DNA of 64,000 nt from Streptomyces roseirectus (GCF_014489635.1 NZ_CP060828.1:1302001-1366000), one strand, 5' to 3'. Shown: positions 1 to 9,080, counted from the stretch's first letter. Made by a program: numbers and translations. The notes: generated by a model not told the origin, from the sequence alone.

Positions 1-610
1 CGACGATCGCGGCCTCGGTCAGCTCGGGGCGGCCGGTCGACTCGCGCGGGGTGCGGCCGGTGACCTTGGTGCCGGTCGCCTTGTCGGAGAAGGTGACGGC
101 AAGGGCCTCGACGGCGCCCGCGGCCGGGGCCGCCTCGACGGCGGCGGAGTTGGGCTTGACGGTGATGACCGGGGTGCCCTTGATGACGCGCGACTTGGTG
201 GTGAAGGACGCGGCGAACACGGACTGCGTGGCGACCGGGCCCTCGTCGCCGGCCTCCAGGTCGGTCGCGTCGGTGATCAGGCCGGACTCGATGCGCAGCG
301 CCAGGCGGGCGGCGATCTCCTTGCCCTCGGCGGAGGAGGAGACCAGCACGGCGACCGGGGAGACGGCGTCGTAGGCGGCCTGGAGGGCGTCGACCTTCGG
401 GACGACGAGGTAGTCGGCGTACTCGGACGCGTCGTGGGTCAGCACGCGCACCGCGCCGTGCTCGGCGAGGACGGCGGCCGTGTCGGCGGCGCCGTTGCCG
501 AGGGCGACCGCGACGGGCTCGCCGATGCGGCGGGCCAGGGTCAGCAGCTCGAGGGTGGGCTTGCGGACGGCGCCGTCCGCGTGGTCGACGTGGACGAGGA
601 CTTCAGCCAT
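1..610 (-). CDS. etfA: Electron transfer flavoprotein alpha subunit (partial)
   Basis: This is the N-terminal 203 residues of ETF alpha; the C-terminal FAD-binding domain lies beyond the left edge. ETF passes electrons from acyl-CoA dehydrogenases and related flavoenzymes toward the respiratory chain. The product begins MAEVLVHVDHADG and runs through the ETF alpha/beta N-terminal fold. The ATG at 610 has GGAGAG seven bases upstream. It sits 58 bp downstream of etfB in the same direction, the usual etfBA order, so the two are very likely co-transcribed. Identification rests on family recognition and the pairing. Confidence 0.93.
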   Translation of the reverse strand, partial: MAEVLVHVDHADGAVRKPTLELLTLARRIGEPVAVALGNGAADTAAVLAEHGAVRVLTHDASEYADYLVVPKVDALQAAYDAVSPVAVLVSSSAEGKEIAARLALRIESGLITDATDLEAGDEGPVATQSVFAASFTTKSRVIKGTPVITVKPNSAAVEAAPAAGAVEALAVTFSDKATGTKVTGRTPRESTGRPELTEAAIV

Positions 611-668
611 GGGATTGCTCTCCTGCGAAACGAAGTTGAGGGGCGGTCAGCGACTGCTGAATGGGGGC

Positions 669-1457
669 TCAGATGAACTTCTGGCCCGCGAGGAACTCAG
701 CGAGCTGCTTGCCGCCCTCGCCCTCGTCCTTGACGATCGTGCCGGCGGTGCGGGCCGGGCGCTCGGTCGCCTCGTCGACCTTGGTCCAGGCGCCGTCCAG
801 GCCGACCTCCTCGGCCTCGATGTCGAGGTCGGACAGGTCCCAGGACTCGACCGGCTTCTTCTTGGCGGCCATGATGCCCTTGAAGGACGGGTAACGCGCC
901 TCGCCCGACTGGTCGGTGACCGAGACGACGGCCGGGAGGGACGCCTCCAGCTGCTCGGAGGCGGCGTCGCCGTCGCGGCGGCCCTTGACGACGCCGTCCT
1001 CGACCTCGACCTGGGAGAGCAGCGTCACCTGCGGGACGCCCAGGCGCTCGGCGAGCAGGGCCGGGACGACGCCGCCCGTGCCGTCCGTGGAGGCCATGCC
1101 GGAGACGACCAGGTCGAAGCCGGCCTTCTCGATGGCCTTGGCGAGGACCAGGGAGGTGCCGATCGCGTCGGTGCCGTGCAGGTCGTCGTCCTCGACGTGG
1201 ATGGCCTTGTCGGCGCCCATGGAGAGGGCCTTGCGCAGGGCGTCCTTGGCGTCCTCGGGGCCGACGGTGAGGACGGTGACCTCGACGTCGTCGTCGGAGT
1301 TCTCGGAGATCTGGAGGGCCTGTTCGACCGCGTACTCGTCGAGTTCGGAGAGCAGACCGTCCACGTCGTCCCGGTCGACGGTCAGGTCATCGGCGAAGTG
1401 CCGGTCGCCAGTGGCGTCGGGCACGTACTTCACAGTGACAACGATCCTCAAGCTCAC
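669..1457 (-). CDS. etfB: Electron transfer flavoprotein beta subunit
   Basis: This is a 262-residue ETF beta subunit, the usual full length. It begins MSLRIVVTVKYVPDATG, and the 'VSGMASTDGTGGVVPALLAE' stretch near residue 118 is the AMP-binding region of the family. Together with EtfA it forms the soluble heterodimer that accepts electrons from flavin dehydrogenases. The start is GTG at 1457 with AGGAG about eight bases upstream. The product is intact and etfA follows directly. The 220 bp upstream (1458-1677) must hold the operon promoter but shows no motif I would name. Confidence 0.95.
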   Translation of the reverse strand: MSLRIVVTVKYVPDATGDRHFADDLTVDRDDVDGLLSELDEYAVEQALQISENSDDDVEVTVLTVGPEDAKDALRKALSMGADKAIHVEDDDLHGTDAIGTSLVLAKAIEKAGFDLVVSGMASTDGTGGVVPALLAERLGVPQVTLLSQVEVEDGVVKGRRDGDAASEQLEASLPAVVSVTDQSGEARYPSFKGIMAAKKKPVESWDLSDLDIEAEEVGLDGAWTKVDEATERPARTAGTIVKDEGEGGKQLAEFLAGQKFI

Positions 1458-1677
1458 GCCGGCTCTCCTACTGCATCGTCAGTTCTCAGCTGCCTACTTG
1501 CAGGCAGCATAGGCGCCTGAAGAGGCCGTTCCCGGATCGGGGGCGGCCCGCCTCCGTCCAGGATATTACTCACCAGTACAACCAGTTCATGCCCGCTAAG
1601 CAAGCGCTTTGAACTGTGACCTTCGCAACGCAGCGTAACCGGAACTCGACGATCCCGCAGAGGGCGAGCGGGACGCC

Positions 1678-2187
1678 TCAGTCACGCAGGGCGTTGAACC
1701 GTCCCTGGTGGTAGAGCAGCGGCCGTCCCGCGCGCGTGGGGTCGCCGAGGACGACCTCCGCGAGCACGATCCGGTGGTCCCCCGCGGGCACGCGCGTGTG
1801 CACGCGGCAGACGAGCCAGGCGAGGACGTCGTCCAGGACGGGCACCCCCTCGGGGCCCTCGCGCCAGGCGGTCGGGGCGCCGAAGCGGTCGGCGCCGCTG
1901 CGGGCGAAGGTGGCCGCCAGGTCGGCCTGGTGCTCGCCGAGTATGTGCACCCCGACGTGTTTCGCGCGCGCGATCGCGGGCCAGCTGGAGGCGCCCACGC
2001 CGATGCCGAACGACAGCAGTGCGGGTTCGGCGGAGACGGAGGTGAGGGAGGTGGCGGTGAAGCCGACGGGGCCGTGCTCCCCGGCGGCGGTGATCACCGC
2101 CACACCGGCGGCGTGCCGGCGGAAGACGGAGCGCAGGAGGTCGGGAGAGGCGAGCTGAGCGGCGGCGAGGTCGGGCGAGGCCGTCAT
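1678..2187 (-). CDS. Flavin reductase family protein
   Basis: This is a 169-residue flavin-reductase-like (FMN-binding split-barrel) protein. The family reduces free FMN or FAD with NAD(P)H, usually for a partner monooxygenase. Recognisable parts are 'RHAAGVAVITA' at residues 24-34, the 'GFTATSLTSVSAEPALLSFGI' strand, and a C-terminal 'GRPLLYHQGRFNAL'. The ATG at 2187 has GAAGGA ahead of it. It lies 44 bp downstream of a short leader peptide on the same strand, which suggests attenuation-type control. No partner monooxygenase is adjacent, so the substrate is unknown. Confidence 0.85.
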   Translation of the reverse strand: MTASPDLAAAQLASPDLLRSVFRRHAAGVAVITAAGEHGPVGFTATSLTSVSAEPALLSFGIGVGASSWPAIARAKHVGVHILGEHQADLAATFARSGADRFGAPTAWREGPEGVPVLDDVLAWLVCRVHTRVPAGDHRIVLAEVVLGDPTRAGRPLLYHQGRFNALRD

Positions 2188-2231
2188 CGGGTTGTCCTTC
2201 GGGAAGAAGTGACGAGCGGGTCCGTGGGTGC

Positions 2232-2315
2232 TCAGCGGCCCGGACAGCGCGCGCTCGCGGTGCTCCGGGCCAGGTCGACATGGACCCGCCCGTAGAGAAG
2301 GAGTTCCTCAGGCAT
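2232..2315 (-). CDS. Putative regulatory leader peptide
   Basis: This is a 27-residue open frame starting at the ATG at 2315 (MPEELLLYGRVHVDLAR...) and ending in CPGR. The core R-V-H-V-D-L-A-R followed by a C-terminal cysteine matches a family of short Streptomyces leader peptides often found before sulfur-metabolism and flavin-reductase genes. A GAAGGAG-like sequence would be expected upstream but is weak here. It ends 44 bp before the flavin reductase start. The likely role is a cis-acting peptide whose translation controls the downstream gene; the ligand is not shown by the sequence. Confidence 0.6.
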   Translation of the reverse strand: MPEELLLYGRVHVDLARSTASARCPGR

Positions 2316-2383
2316 GACGTCAGGCTGACGATAGGTGGCATGTCCAGTCAAGGGCGTTCCGGGATCTGGAAGCTGCCGTTCCG

Positions 2384-2797
2384 TCACACCGCCTCCCCCA
2401 GCGCGGCGATGACGTCCGCCTTGCGCGGCTGGCCGGCGGCGCGCCGCACGACGTGGCCCCCGGCGTCGAGGACCAGCACGGTCGGCGTCTTGAGGATGCC
2501 GAGTTCGCGCACGAGGTCCAGGTGCTGTTCGGCGTCGATCTCGATGTGGGCGACGCCGGGCACCATCGCGGCCACCTCGCCGAGCGTGCGCCTGGTCGCC
2601 CGGCAGGGGGCGCAGAAGGCGCTGGAGAACTGCACGAGCGTGGCCCGTTCGCCGAGTTCGCCGCCGAGCCGGCCGGCGTCCAGTCGTCTGCCGTCGTCGC
2701 GTCCGCGCACGCGTACCCTCCCGCCGTGCCGCTTGCGCAGCACTCCGTAGGCGCTCGCCGTCGCGAGCACCGCCACGCACACCATGAGTCCGGTCAT
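2384..2797 (-). CDS. Membrane-anchored thioredoxin-like protein
   Basis: This is a 137-residue thioredoxin-fold protein with an N-terminal hydrophobic segment (MTGLMVCVAVLATASAYGVL) that probably anchors it in the membrane. The active site reads F-C-A-P-C at about residues 61-65, and 'GILKTPTVLVLDAGG' carries the cis-proline strand. It may reduce disulfides or act in an extracytoplasmic thiol relay; the sidedness is not certain because the N-terminus lacks a strong positive charge pattern. It is divergent from a DUF4395 gene 75 bp away, a pairing seen repeatedly in Streptomyces. Confidence 0.82.
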   Translation of the reverse strand: MTGLMVCVAVLATASAYGVLRKRHGGRVRVRGRDDGRRLDAGRLGGELGERATLVQFSSAFCAPCRATRRTLGEVAAMVPGVAHIEIDAEQHLDLVRELGILKTPTVLVLDAGGHVVRRAAGQPRKADVIAALGEAV

Positions 2798-2872
2798 CGC
2801 CTGCTCAAGCGTTCACGAGACCGCAAACATTCCCGCTTCCGAAGGCGATCTCCGATGCGGAATGCTGGATTC

Positions 2873-3289
2873 ATGGACATCGACGCACGCGGGCCACGCT
2901 TCGGCGCGGCCGTCACGACCGTCGTTCTGGCGGCCGTCCTCATCACCGGCAGCGCCTGGCTGCTCGCCTGGCAGACGCTGGCGTTCGCGCTGGGCGCGGC
3001 GGGCGGGGTGGCCCGCTCGCCCTACGGATGGGTCTTCAAGGCCGCCGTACGGCCCCGTCTCGGCCCGCCGAGCGACTTCGAGGCTCCGGAGCCGCCGAGG
3101 TTCGCGCAGGCCGTCGGACTGCTGTTCGCGGGCGTCGGACTGGCCGGATTCGGGCTGGGCGTCGAGTGGCTGGGGCTCGCGGCGACGGGGCTCGCGCTGG
3201 CGGCGGCCTTCCTCAACGCGGCCTTCGGGTACTGCCTGGGCTGCGAGTTGTACCTGGTGGTCCGGCGCGTCACGGTCCGTGTGGAGTGA
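2873..3289 (+). CDS. DUF4395 family membrane protein
   Basis: This is a 138-residue integral membrane protein with about four hydrophobic segments and a conserved C-terminal 'GYCLGCELY' cysteine pair typical of DUF4395. Function is unknown; the C-x-x-C and the divergent thioredoxin neighbour suggest a thiol or redox role (inference). I place the start at the ATG at 2873 (MDIDARGPRFGA), the usual N-terminus of the family; an in-frame ATG at 2855 would add six residues. Confidence 0.8.
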   Translation: MDIDARGPRFGAAVTTVVLAAVLITGSAWLLAWQTLAFALGAAGGVARSPYGWVFKAAVRPRLGPPSDFEAPEPPRFAQAVGLLFAGVGLAGFGLGVEWLGLAATGLALAAAFLNAAFGYCLGCELYLVVRRVTVRVE

Positions 3290-3547
3290 AGCGGGTGATC
3301 TGGCGCGTGCGCGAGGGCCCGCTCGAAGCAAAGATCGAAGTGAGGCGCGAAGTAAAGAAAGGATCAAAGCCCGAGGTGGATCAAGGTCCGGACGTGACGA
3401 GAATCTCCGACGCGGCCAGGAACCAGGACTGGCCCGCCGCACGTTCTTGGGGCACGATCTGCGACATGCCGTAAACCTACGGCTGCGTAACTTGCCCGCC
3501 GGGAGTTCCCCTTCCCAGGCCGAGTGAAGGAAGGGTCCGCCTCACCC

Positions 3548-4276
3548 ATGGCAGAGCTTGTCTACCGTCCCGCAGTTGGTCTCGCGCAGACCCTGTTCAA
3601 GGTCTGGGACCTCAAGATCGACTGTCGGGGCTCGGAGAACATCCCGCGGTCGGGCGGGGCGGTGCTGGTGAGCAACCACATCAGCTACCTGGACTTCATC
3701 TTCGACGGCCTCGCCGCGCTCCCGCAGAAGCGCCTGGTGCGCTTCATGGCGAAGGAGTCCGTCTTCCGCCACCGGATCTCGGGCCCGCTGATGCGCAACA
3801 TGAAGCACATCCCGGTCGACCGCACCCAGGGCGAGGCCGCCTACCAGCACGCGCTGGACTCCCTGCGCTCCGGTGAGGTCGTCGGGGTCTTCCCCGAGGC
3901 CACCATCTCCCAGTCCTTCACCCTGAAGAGCTTCAAGTCCGGCGCCGCGCGCCTCGCCCAGGAGGCGGGCGTCCCGCTCGTCCCGATGGCCGTCTGGGGC
4001 ACGCAGCGCCTGTGGACGAAGGGCCACCCCCGCAACTTCAAGCGCAGCCACATCCCGATCACGATCCGCGTCGGCGAGGCCATCGAGGCGTCCAAGGACA
4101 AGTACGCGGGCGCCATCACCCGCCAGCTCCGCGAGCGCGTCCAGGAGCTCCTGGAGGCCGCCCAGCGCGCGTACCCGGTCCGGCCGAAGAACGCGAGCGA
4201 CACGTGGTGGATGCCGGCCCACCTCGGCGGCACGGCGCCCACGCCCGAGGAGGTCCGCGCGGCCGAGGCCCGCTGA
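3548..4276 (+). CDS. 1-acyl-glycerol-3-phosphate acyltransferase family (PlsC-like)
   Basis: This is a 242-residue lysophospholipid acyltransferase. The catalytic H-x4-D motif is seen as NHISYLD near residues 45-51, and block III as 'GVFPEAT' followed by 'KSGAARLAQ'. It would transfer an acyl chain onto a lyso-glycerophospholipid at the cytoplasmic membrane. I chose the ATG at 3548 (MAELVYRPAVG), which has AAGGAAGG upstream; a GTG at 3524 would add eight residues. It is monocistronic by its spacing. The 258 bp upstream (3290-3547) holds no gene. Confidence 0.88.
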   Translation: MAELVYRPAVGLAQTLFKVWDLKIDCRGSENIPRSGGAVLVSNHISYLDFIFDGLAALPQKRLVRFMAKESVFRHRISGPLMRNMKHIPVDRTQGEAAYQHALDSLRSGEVVGVFPEATISQSFTLKSFKSGAARLAQEAGVPLVPMAVWGTQRLWTKGHPRNFKRSHIPITIRVGEAIEASKDKYAGAITRQLRERVQELLEAAQRAYPVRPKNASDTWWMPAHLGGTAPTPEEVRAAEAR

Positions 4277-4388
4277 GTCCGTGCGGCGGGCCGGGCGGTA
4301 GGGTCCCGGCAGAAGTCGAGGGCCGCGCCGGGGCCTTGGCGCGCCCCGCCCGGCCGCACACCGCCGAACGCGCCACGGGGGCAGGGAA

Positions 4389-5426
4389 ATGCGGCGCTGG
4401 GTCAAGGTGTCGGTGACGGCCGCGGTGGTGCTGAGCGTGGGCGGCTGGTTCGCCCAGCCGTACGTCAAGGACTGGTGGCTGGTGCGCGACGCCTGCGACG
4501 GAGGGCTACCCGCGGGCGCGGCGCGCGAACTGGCGCCGCACGACGCGCACTTCGCGGGTGAGGAGTCACGGACGCTGCGGGGGTTGGGCGAGTACCGGTG
4601 CGAGGTCACGGTCGAGGGTGACGACGAACCCACGCAGTTGGTGTCGCTGCGGGCGTACACCGGTCGCGACGCGGTGGAGGGCTCGCTGCTCACCTCGGTG
4701 AGATCGGGGTTCCAGAGGATGGCCGCCGTGCCGGAGGGCCTGCCGGGTTTCGTGAGCCGCTACAAGACGGCCGACTTCCTGGTGCCGTGCCCGGACCTGC
4801 CGAAGGACGCCGACGGCCGTTCGCCGAAGATGCTGGCCCACTTCACCTTCGGCGAGAAGACACTGACCGGCCGCCCGGCCGTCTACGAGGCGGCGGTGGC
4901 CCTCGTGAACTCCGCCTCCGACCGCCTCGGCTGCGGCGCGGCGCCACTGAAGGCGCCCACCGGCAAAGACGGCCTGCCCGACCCGGAGGACGAGCAGGAC
5001 CCGGTCTGGCTCGACGAGGCCGGCGACACCGGCTGCGCGTGGGCACGCAAGGCCGGCCTGCCGTCCGCTCCGGCCGCCTGGCGCGTCGTCGACCGCATGA
5101 ACGACGCGGCGCCGATCGGCCGTTGCGCCTTCCAGAACCGCGCCCCCGGCGACGACGAGCCGGGCGCGCCGCTGGCCTTCGAGTCCTGGTACGGCGACTG
5201 GACCGACCGCCTTCTCACCGAGGGGCTGAGCCATGCCCGTTGGCTCACGGCGACGGCCCGCTGCGACGGCGAGGCCGCGCACTTCGTCCTCAGCGCCGAC
5301 GACGAGTTCCCGGGTCTCGGCACGGCGAAACAGCGCGCGCTGCTGAAGGCGTTCGCCGAGGACAAGGTGGAGCGGCGCGGCTGCACGGACCTCCGGATGG
5401 ACGGCGCCGAAGCTCAGTCCGGGTAA
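4389..5426 (+). CDS. Hypothetical membrane-anchored exported protein
   Basis: I do not recognise this 345-residue protein. It starts MRRWVKVSVTAAVVLSVGGW, a basic residue run followed by one hydrophobic segment, so it is probably exported and held by an uncleaved N-terminal anchor. The remainder is soluble and contains spaced cysteines (near CDGG, YRCEV, PCPD, LGCG, TGCAW, GRCAF, ARCDG and RGCTD) that could form disulfides. It overlaps the convergent gene at 5414-6550 by 13 bp. The ATG at 4389 follows a weak GGGGGCAGGG ribosome site. Confidence 0.62.
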   Translation: MRRWVKVSVTAAVVLSVGGWFAQPYVKDWWLVRDACDGGLPAGAARELAPHDAHFAGEESRTLRGLGEYRCEVTVEGDDEPTQLVSLRAYTGRDAVEGSLLTSVRSGFQRMAAVPEGLPGFVSRYKTADFLVPCPDLPKDADGRSPKMLAHFTFGEKTLTGRPAVYEAAVALVNSASDRLGCGAAPLKAPTGKDGLPDPEDEQDPVWLDEAGDTGCAWARKAGLPSAPAAWRVVDRMNDAAPIGRCAFQNRAPGDDEPGAPLAFESWYGDWTDRLLTEGLSHARWLTATARCDGEAAHFVLSADDEFPGLGTAKQRALLKAFAEDKVERRGCTDLRMDGAEAQSG

Positions 5427-6550
5427 ACGAACGACTGCAGGTACTGCTTGTCGATCGACCGCCGCATCTCCACGACCCGTGCCTCGGGCGTCCCGCGCGT
5501 GGCGGCCCACTTCTCCAGCACCGCGTACAACTGGGCCCGGCCGTCCATCAGTTGCCCCTGCACCGGCCCCGACACGGGCCGTGCGGCGATGGTGCCCTGT
5601 GGAGTCCGGCTGGTCACCCGGCGGTCGGCCGCCAGGTAGGCGCCTCGGGTGTGCTTGCGCACGGCGCGGTCGAACTCCGCCACATCGGGGATCGTGCCGT
5701 TCCTCACCAGTTCGGTCCGCATCCCCATCAGGGCACCGAGGCGGTCGCCGAAGCGGCCCAGGTCGCGGTCGACCCAGGAGGTCGAGGACCGGTCGGAGCC
5801 ACCGGGCGCGCGGTCGGGATCCGCGCCGTTGTCGGTCAGCCGCTCCAGGTAGTGCGCGAAGTAGGCGCGTTCGGCGTCGTAGAGGATCGCGAACACCCGG
5901 GGATCCCAGACGGTCCTGGCCCTCACCGCGCCGACGCGCAGGCTGCCGGTCAGGGAGGAGCCGGTGTAGCTGAAGTGGGCGTGGGCCTCACCGGGCGCGA
6001 GGAAGCTGCCGGGGCGGGGGTCGAATGCCTCGGCCTGTTCCGCCGTGACGGCTGGGCGCTCGTCGTCACGGTCGATGTCGAAGTACAGGCTCTGGTCCAC
6101 CACGTACGCGCTGAGGAGTCCGGCCACGGCGGTGGTGAGCCCGGCGGGCAGCGGTTCGCCGGCCCGCCCGAGCACGCGGACGACCCCGTACGCGCTCCGC
6201 GCCTGCTCCAGACTGTGCGCCCGCCCTTCAACCCGCGTGCCCGCGTCCACAACCCGCCCCAGCACCGCACCCCCGTCCCCACAGGGCCGTTCGACGAACA
6301 GGGCGCGGACGGCGGGCAGCCGGGACAGGTCCTCGCCGGGGTCGAGCGCGCGGGTGGCCGCCGCCGGGTCGCCGGCGAGGGCGCGGGTGGACGCCGGGAC
6401 GGCCTGGCAGGGCGGCGCGCCGTCGGAGTCCGCGAGGACCACGGGGACGGTGACGGCGACGGCGGCGAGGGCCGCGGTCACCGCCGAGACGGCCTTCCAG
6501 CGCTTGCGCAGCGGCGCCAGGCGCCCTTGTTCCACTCCCCCGTCGGCCAT
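5414..6550 (-). CDS. Hypothetical exported protein with N-terminal membrane anchor
   Basis: This is a 378-residue protein of unknown function. Residues 1-18 are polar and basic, followed by a hydrophobic stretch (about 20-40, VSAVTAALAAVAVTVPVVLA), so it is probably membrane-anchored with a large outer domain. No catalytic motif is evident. Its 3' end overlaps the convergent gene ending at 5426. The neighbour has a similar architecture (anchor plus soluble domain), so both may act at the cell surface, but nothing more can be said. Confidence 0.6.
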   Translation of the reverse strand: MADGGVEQGRLAPLRKRWKAVSAVTAALAAVAVTVPVVLADSDGAPPCQAVPASTRALAGDPAAATRALDPGEDLSRLPAVRALFVERPCGDGGAVLGRVVDAGTRVEGRAHSLEQARSAYGVVRVLGRAGEPLPAGLTTAVAGLLSAYVVDQSLYFDIDRDDERPAVTAEQAEAFDPRPGSFLAPGEAHAHFSYTGSSLTGSLRVGAVRARTVWDPRVFAILYDAERAYFAHYLERLTDNGADPDRAPGGSDRSSTSWVDRDLGRFGDRLGALMGMRTELVRNGTIPDVAEFDRAVRKHTRGAYLAADRRVTSRTPQGTIAARPVSGPVQGQLMDGRAQLYAVLEKWAATRGTPEARVVEMRRSIDKQYLQSFVYPD

Positions 6551-6597
6551 GCCGGGGAGACTAGCGGGCGCGTTCCCTCAGGTGTGCGGCGGGGGCG

Positions 6598-7191
6598 TCA
6601 CAGGGCGGTCGGGAGGATCGTCCACAGGTGCGGTCGGTCGGTGGCATCCTGGAGCGCGCGCAGGACGGCCGGATGGGGCTCCGCGTAGAGGGTTGGAAAA
6701 TCCAACTCACCCTCCTGGGCGTCGGGGATCCAGGCCAGCCGCTCCCCGGTGAGGGAGAACCGCGCGTCCACGCCGGGTTTGTTGCCGCGGGGGTCCTGGC
6801 GGTGCCAGGCGCCCTTGAAGCGGACGGCGACGAGGCCGTGGACGACGTGGCCGGGGCCGTCGTCGGAGCGCAGGAGCTGGTAGCAGAGGGCGGTGGGGAT
6901 GTCCTCGGCGCGCAGGAGGGCCGTGAGGGCGTGGGCCTTGGCGTAGCAGATGCCGGTGCGCTGTTCCAGGACGTCGGAGGCGCGCCAGGTGACGCGGGGG
7001 TCCTGGGCGTCCTGGGAGTGGGGGATCTCGTCGCGGACGTACTCGAAGGCGGCCTGTGCATAGGCATACGAGTCGGGGACGTCGGCGGCGAGTCGTGCGG
7101 CGGTCTGCCGGACGAGCGGGTGACGGTGGTCGATGACCTCGTCGTCCGCGAGATATGCGGACAGGTCGGGGGTGTTCTGGATCAGCTCCAT
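6598..7191 (-). CDS. Transglutaminase-like domain protein
   Basis: This is a 197-residue transglutaminase/protease-like protein. The cysteine region reads 'VLEQRTGICYAKAHALTALLRA' (catalytic Cys in GICYAK), a histidine lies in 'GHVVHGLVAVRF', and an aspartate follows in 'WHRQDPRGNK', consistent with a Cys-His-Asp triad. The substrate is unknown. I start at the ATG at 7191 (MELIQNTPDL); an upstream in-frame ATG at 7260 would add 23 residues of non-family sequence. Confidence 0.78.
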   Translation of the reverse strand: MELIQNTPDLSAYLADDEVIDHRHPLVRQTAARLAADVPDSYAYAQAAFEYVRDEIPHSQDAQDPRVTWRASDVLEQRTGICYAKAHALTALLRAEDIPTALCYQLLRSDDGPGHVVHGLVAVRFKGAWHRQDPRGNKPGVDARFSLTGERLAWIPDAQEGELDFPTLYAEPHPAVLRALQDATDRPHLWTILPTAL

Positions 7192-7266
7192 GCCCGCTGA
7201 GCATAGGAACGCGACCGCCCGAACGTCAATTCTTTTTCGGACGGTCGCATACTTATGCATGGCTGG

Positions 7267-8337
7267 CTACCGCGCCATCTCCTCCTTCAGCGCCGCCAGG
7301 AACGCGTCCACGTCGTCCTCGGTCGTGTCGAAGGAGCACATCCAGCGCACGACCCCGTCCGCCTCGTCCCAGAAGTAGAACCGGAACCTGTCCTGGAGGC
7401 GGACGCTCACGTCGTGCGGCAGGCGCGCGAAGACGCCGTTGGCCTGGACGGGGTACAGGATCTCGACGCCGTGCACCGCGCGGACGCCCTCGGCGAGGCG
7501 CTGGGCCATCTCGTTGGCGTGCCGGGCGTTGCGCAGCCACAGGTCCTTGGCGAGCAGCGCCTCCAGCTGCACGGAGACGAACCGCATCTTGGAGGCGAGC
7601 TGCATGGACAGCTTGCGCAGGTGCTTCATCTGCCGCACGGCGTCCTGGTCGATCACGACGACGGCCTCGCCGAACAGGGCGCCGTTCTTCGTGCCGCCCA
7701 GGGAGAGGATGTCGACGCCGACGGCGTTGGTGAAGGTCCGCATCGGGACGTCCAGGGAGGCCGCCGCGTTGGCTATCCGGGAGCCGTCGAGGTGGACGCG
7801 CATCCCGCGCGCGTGCGCGTGGTCGCAGATCGCGCGGATCTCGGCGGGCGTGTAGAGGGTGCCGAGTTCGGTGGACTGGGTGATCGAGACGACCTGCGGC
7901 ATCGCGCGGTGCTCGTCCTCCCAGCCGTACGCCTGGCGGTCGATCAGCTCGGGCGTGAGCTTGCCGTCCGGGGTGGGGACGGTGAGCAGCTTCAGGCCGC
8001 CCATGCGCTCGGGCGCGCCGCCCTCGTCGACGTTGATGTGGGCGCTCTCCGCGCAGATCACCGCGCCCCAGCGGTCGGTGACGGCCTGGAGGGCGACGAC
8101 GTTGGCGCCGGTTCCGTTGAAGACGGGGAACGCCTCGGCCGTGGGGCCGAAGTGGCTGCGGACGATTCCCTGGAAGTGCTCGGTGTAGTCGTCCTCGCCG
8201 TAGGCGACCTGGTGGCCGCCGTTGGCGAGCGCGAGGGCGGCCATCACCTCGGGGTGCGCGCCCGCGTAGTTGTCGCTGGCGAAGCCGCGGACCTCGGGGT
8301 CGTGCCGGCGGCGGGCGTCGGTCTTCGGCGGGTTCAC
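7267..8337 (-). CDS. Low-specificity L-threonine aldolase / beta-eliminating lyase family
   Basis: This is a 356-residue fold-type I PLP enzyme that cleaves beta-hydroxy amino acids such as threonine to glycine and an aldehyde. Seen are 'FASDNYAGAHPEVMAAL' near the N-terminus, 'HLDGSRIANAAASL' (the PLP-ring Asp/Arg region) and the Schiff-base lysine in 'LSLGGTKNGALFG'. The start is GTG at 8337 (VNPPKTDAR), whose GTGA overlaps the stop of the upstream SDR gene, so translation is coupled. A longer open frame continues upstream antisense-like through the SDR gene but is not coding. Confidence 0.9.
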   Translation of the reverse strand: MNPPKTDARRRHDPEVRGFASDNYAGAHPEVMAALALANGGHQVAYGEDDYTEHFQGIVRSHFGPTAEAFPVFNGTGANVVALQAVTDRWGAVICAESAHINVDEGGAPERMGGLKLLTVPTPDGKLTPELIDRQAYGWEDEHRAMPQVVSITQSTELGTLYTPAEIRAICDHAHARGMRVHLDGSRIANAAASLDVPMRTFTNAVGVDILSLGGTKNGALFGEAVVVIDQDAVRQMKHLRKLSMQLASKMRFVSVQLEALLAKDLWLRNARHANEMAQRLAEGVRAVHGVEILYPVQANGVFARLPHDVSVRLQDRFRFYFWDEADGVVRWMCSFDTTEDDVDAFLAALKEEMAR

Positions 8338-9080
8338 GGCTGCTTGGTGAGCCACAGGCGCTGTCCGTTCACTTCTGCGGCGGGCCGGTTCCAGACACCG
8401 ACGACGGCCTCGGCGAGTTCCTTGACGTCGGTGAAGCCCGCGAACTTGGCGTTGGGCCGCTCGGCGCGCATCGCGTCGTGCACGAGCGCCTTGACGACCA
8501 GGATCGCGGCGGCGGACGTCGGGCCGCCCTCGCCGCCGGCCTTGCGGAAGTAGTCGGCGAGGGCCAGCGTCCACGCCTCGGCGGCGGCCTTGCCCGCGGC
8601 GTAGGCGGCGTTGCCCGCGGTGGGGGCGCTCGCGCCGGCGGCGCTGATCAGGACGTACCGGCCCCGGTCGCTGCGCTGCAGCGCCTCGTGGAAGGCGAGG
8701 GAGGTGCGCTGCACGGTGCGGATCAGCAGCATCTCCAGGAAGTCCCAGTCGTCCAGGCTGGTCTTGGTGAAGGTCTCGCTGCCGCGCCAGCCGCCGACGA
8801 GGTGGACCAGGCCGTCGACGCGGCCGAACTCCTTCTCCGTGCGGTCGGCCCACGCGCGCGTGGCGTCCAGGTCCAGCAGGTCGACGGGTTCGCCGGTGAC
8901 GGTCGCGCCGCCCGCCGCGTAGCGGGCCGCGTCGACGGCCGCCGCGAGCCGTTCCGGGTCGTTGTCGGCGCCGACGACGGTCGCCCCCGCCTCGGCCAGC
9001 CGGATCAGTGTCGCCCGCCCGGCGGGGCCGCCCGCTCCGGCGACCGCGATCACCGCTCCGCTCAGCGCGCCGTTGCCCAT
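8334..9080 (-). CDS. SDR family oxidoreductase
   Basis: This is a 248-residue short-chain dehydrogenase. The Rossmann glycine motif is 'VAGAGGPAGRAT' near residues 12-23, and the active site has Ser in 'VLISAAGAS' and the Tyr-x3-Lys as 'YAAGKAAAE'. The substrate is unknown. The start is ATG at 9080 with GAGGCGAGGAAC upstream, chosen over an upstream ATG that adds 49 unlikely residues. It overlaps threonine aldolase by 4 bp and lies 106 bp after the DUF6421 gene, so the three probably work together. Confidence 0.88.
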   Translation of the reverse strand: MGNGALSGAVIAVAGAGGPAGRATLIRLAEAGATVVGADNDPERLAAAVDAARYAAGGATVTGEPVDLLDLDATRAWADRTEKEFGRVDGLVHLVGGWRGSETFTKTSLDDWDFLEMLLIRTVQRTSLAFHEALQRSDRGRYVLISAAGASAPTAGNAAYAAGKAAAEAWTLALADYFRKAGGEGGPTSAAAILVVKALVHDAMRAERPNAKFAGFTDVKELAEAVVGVWNRPAAEVNGQRLWLTKQP

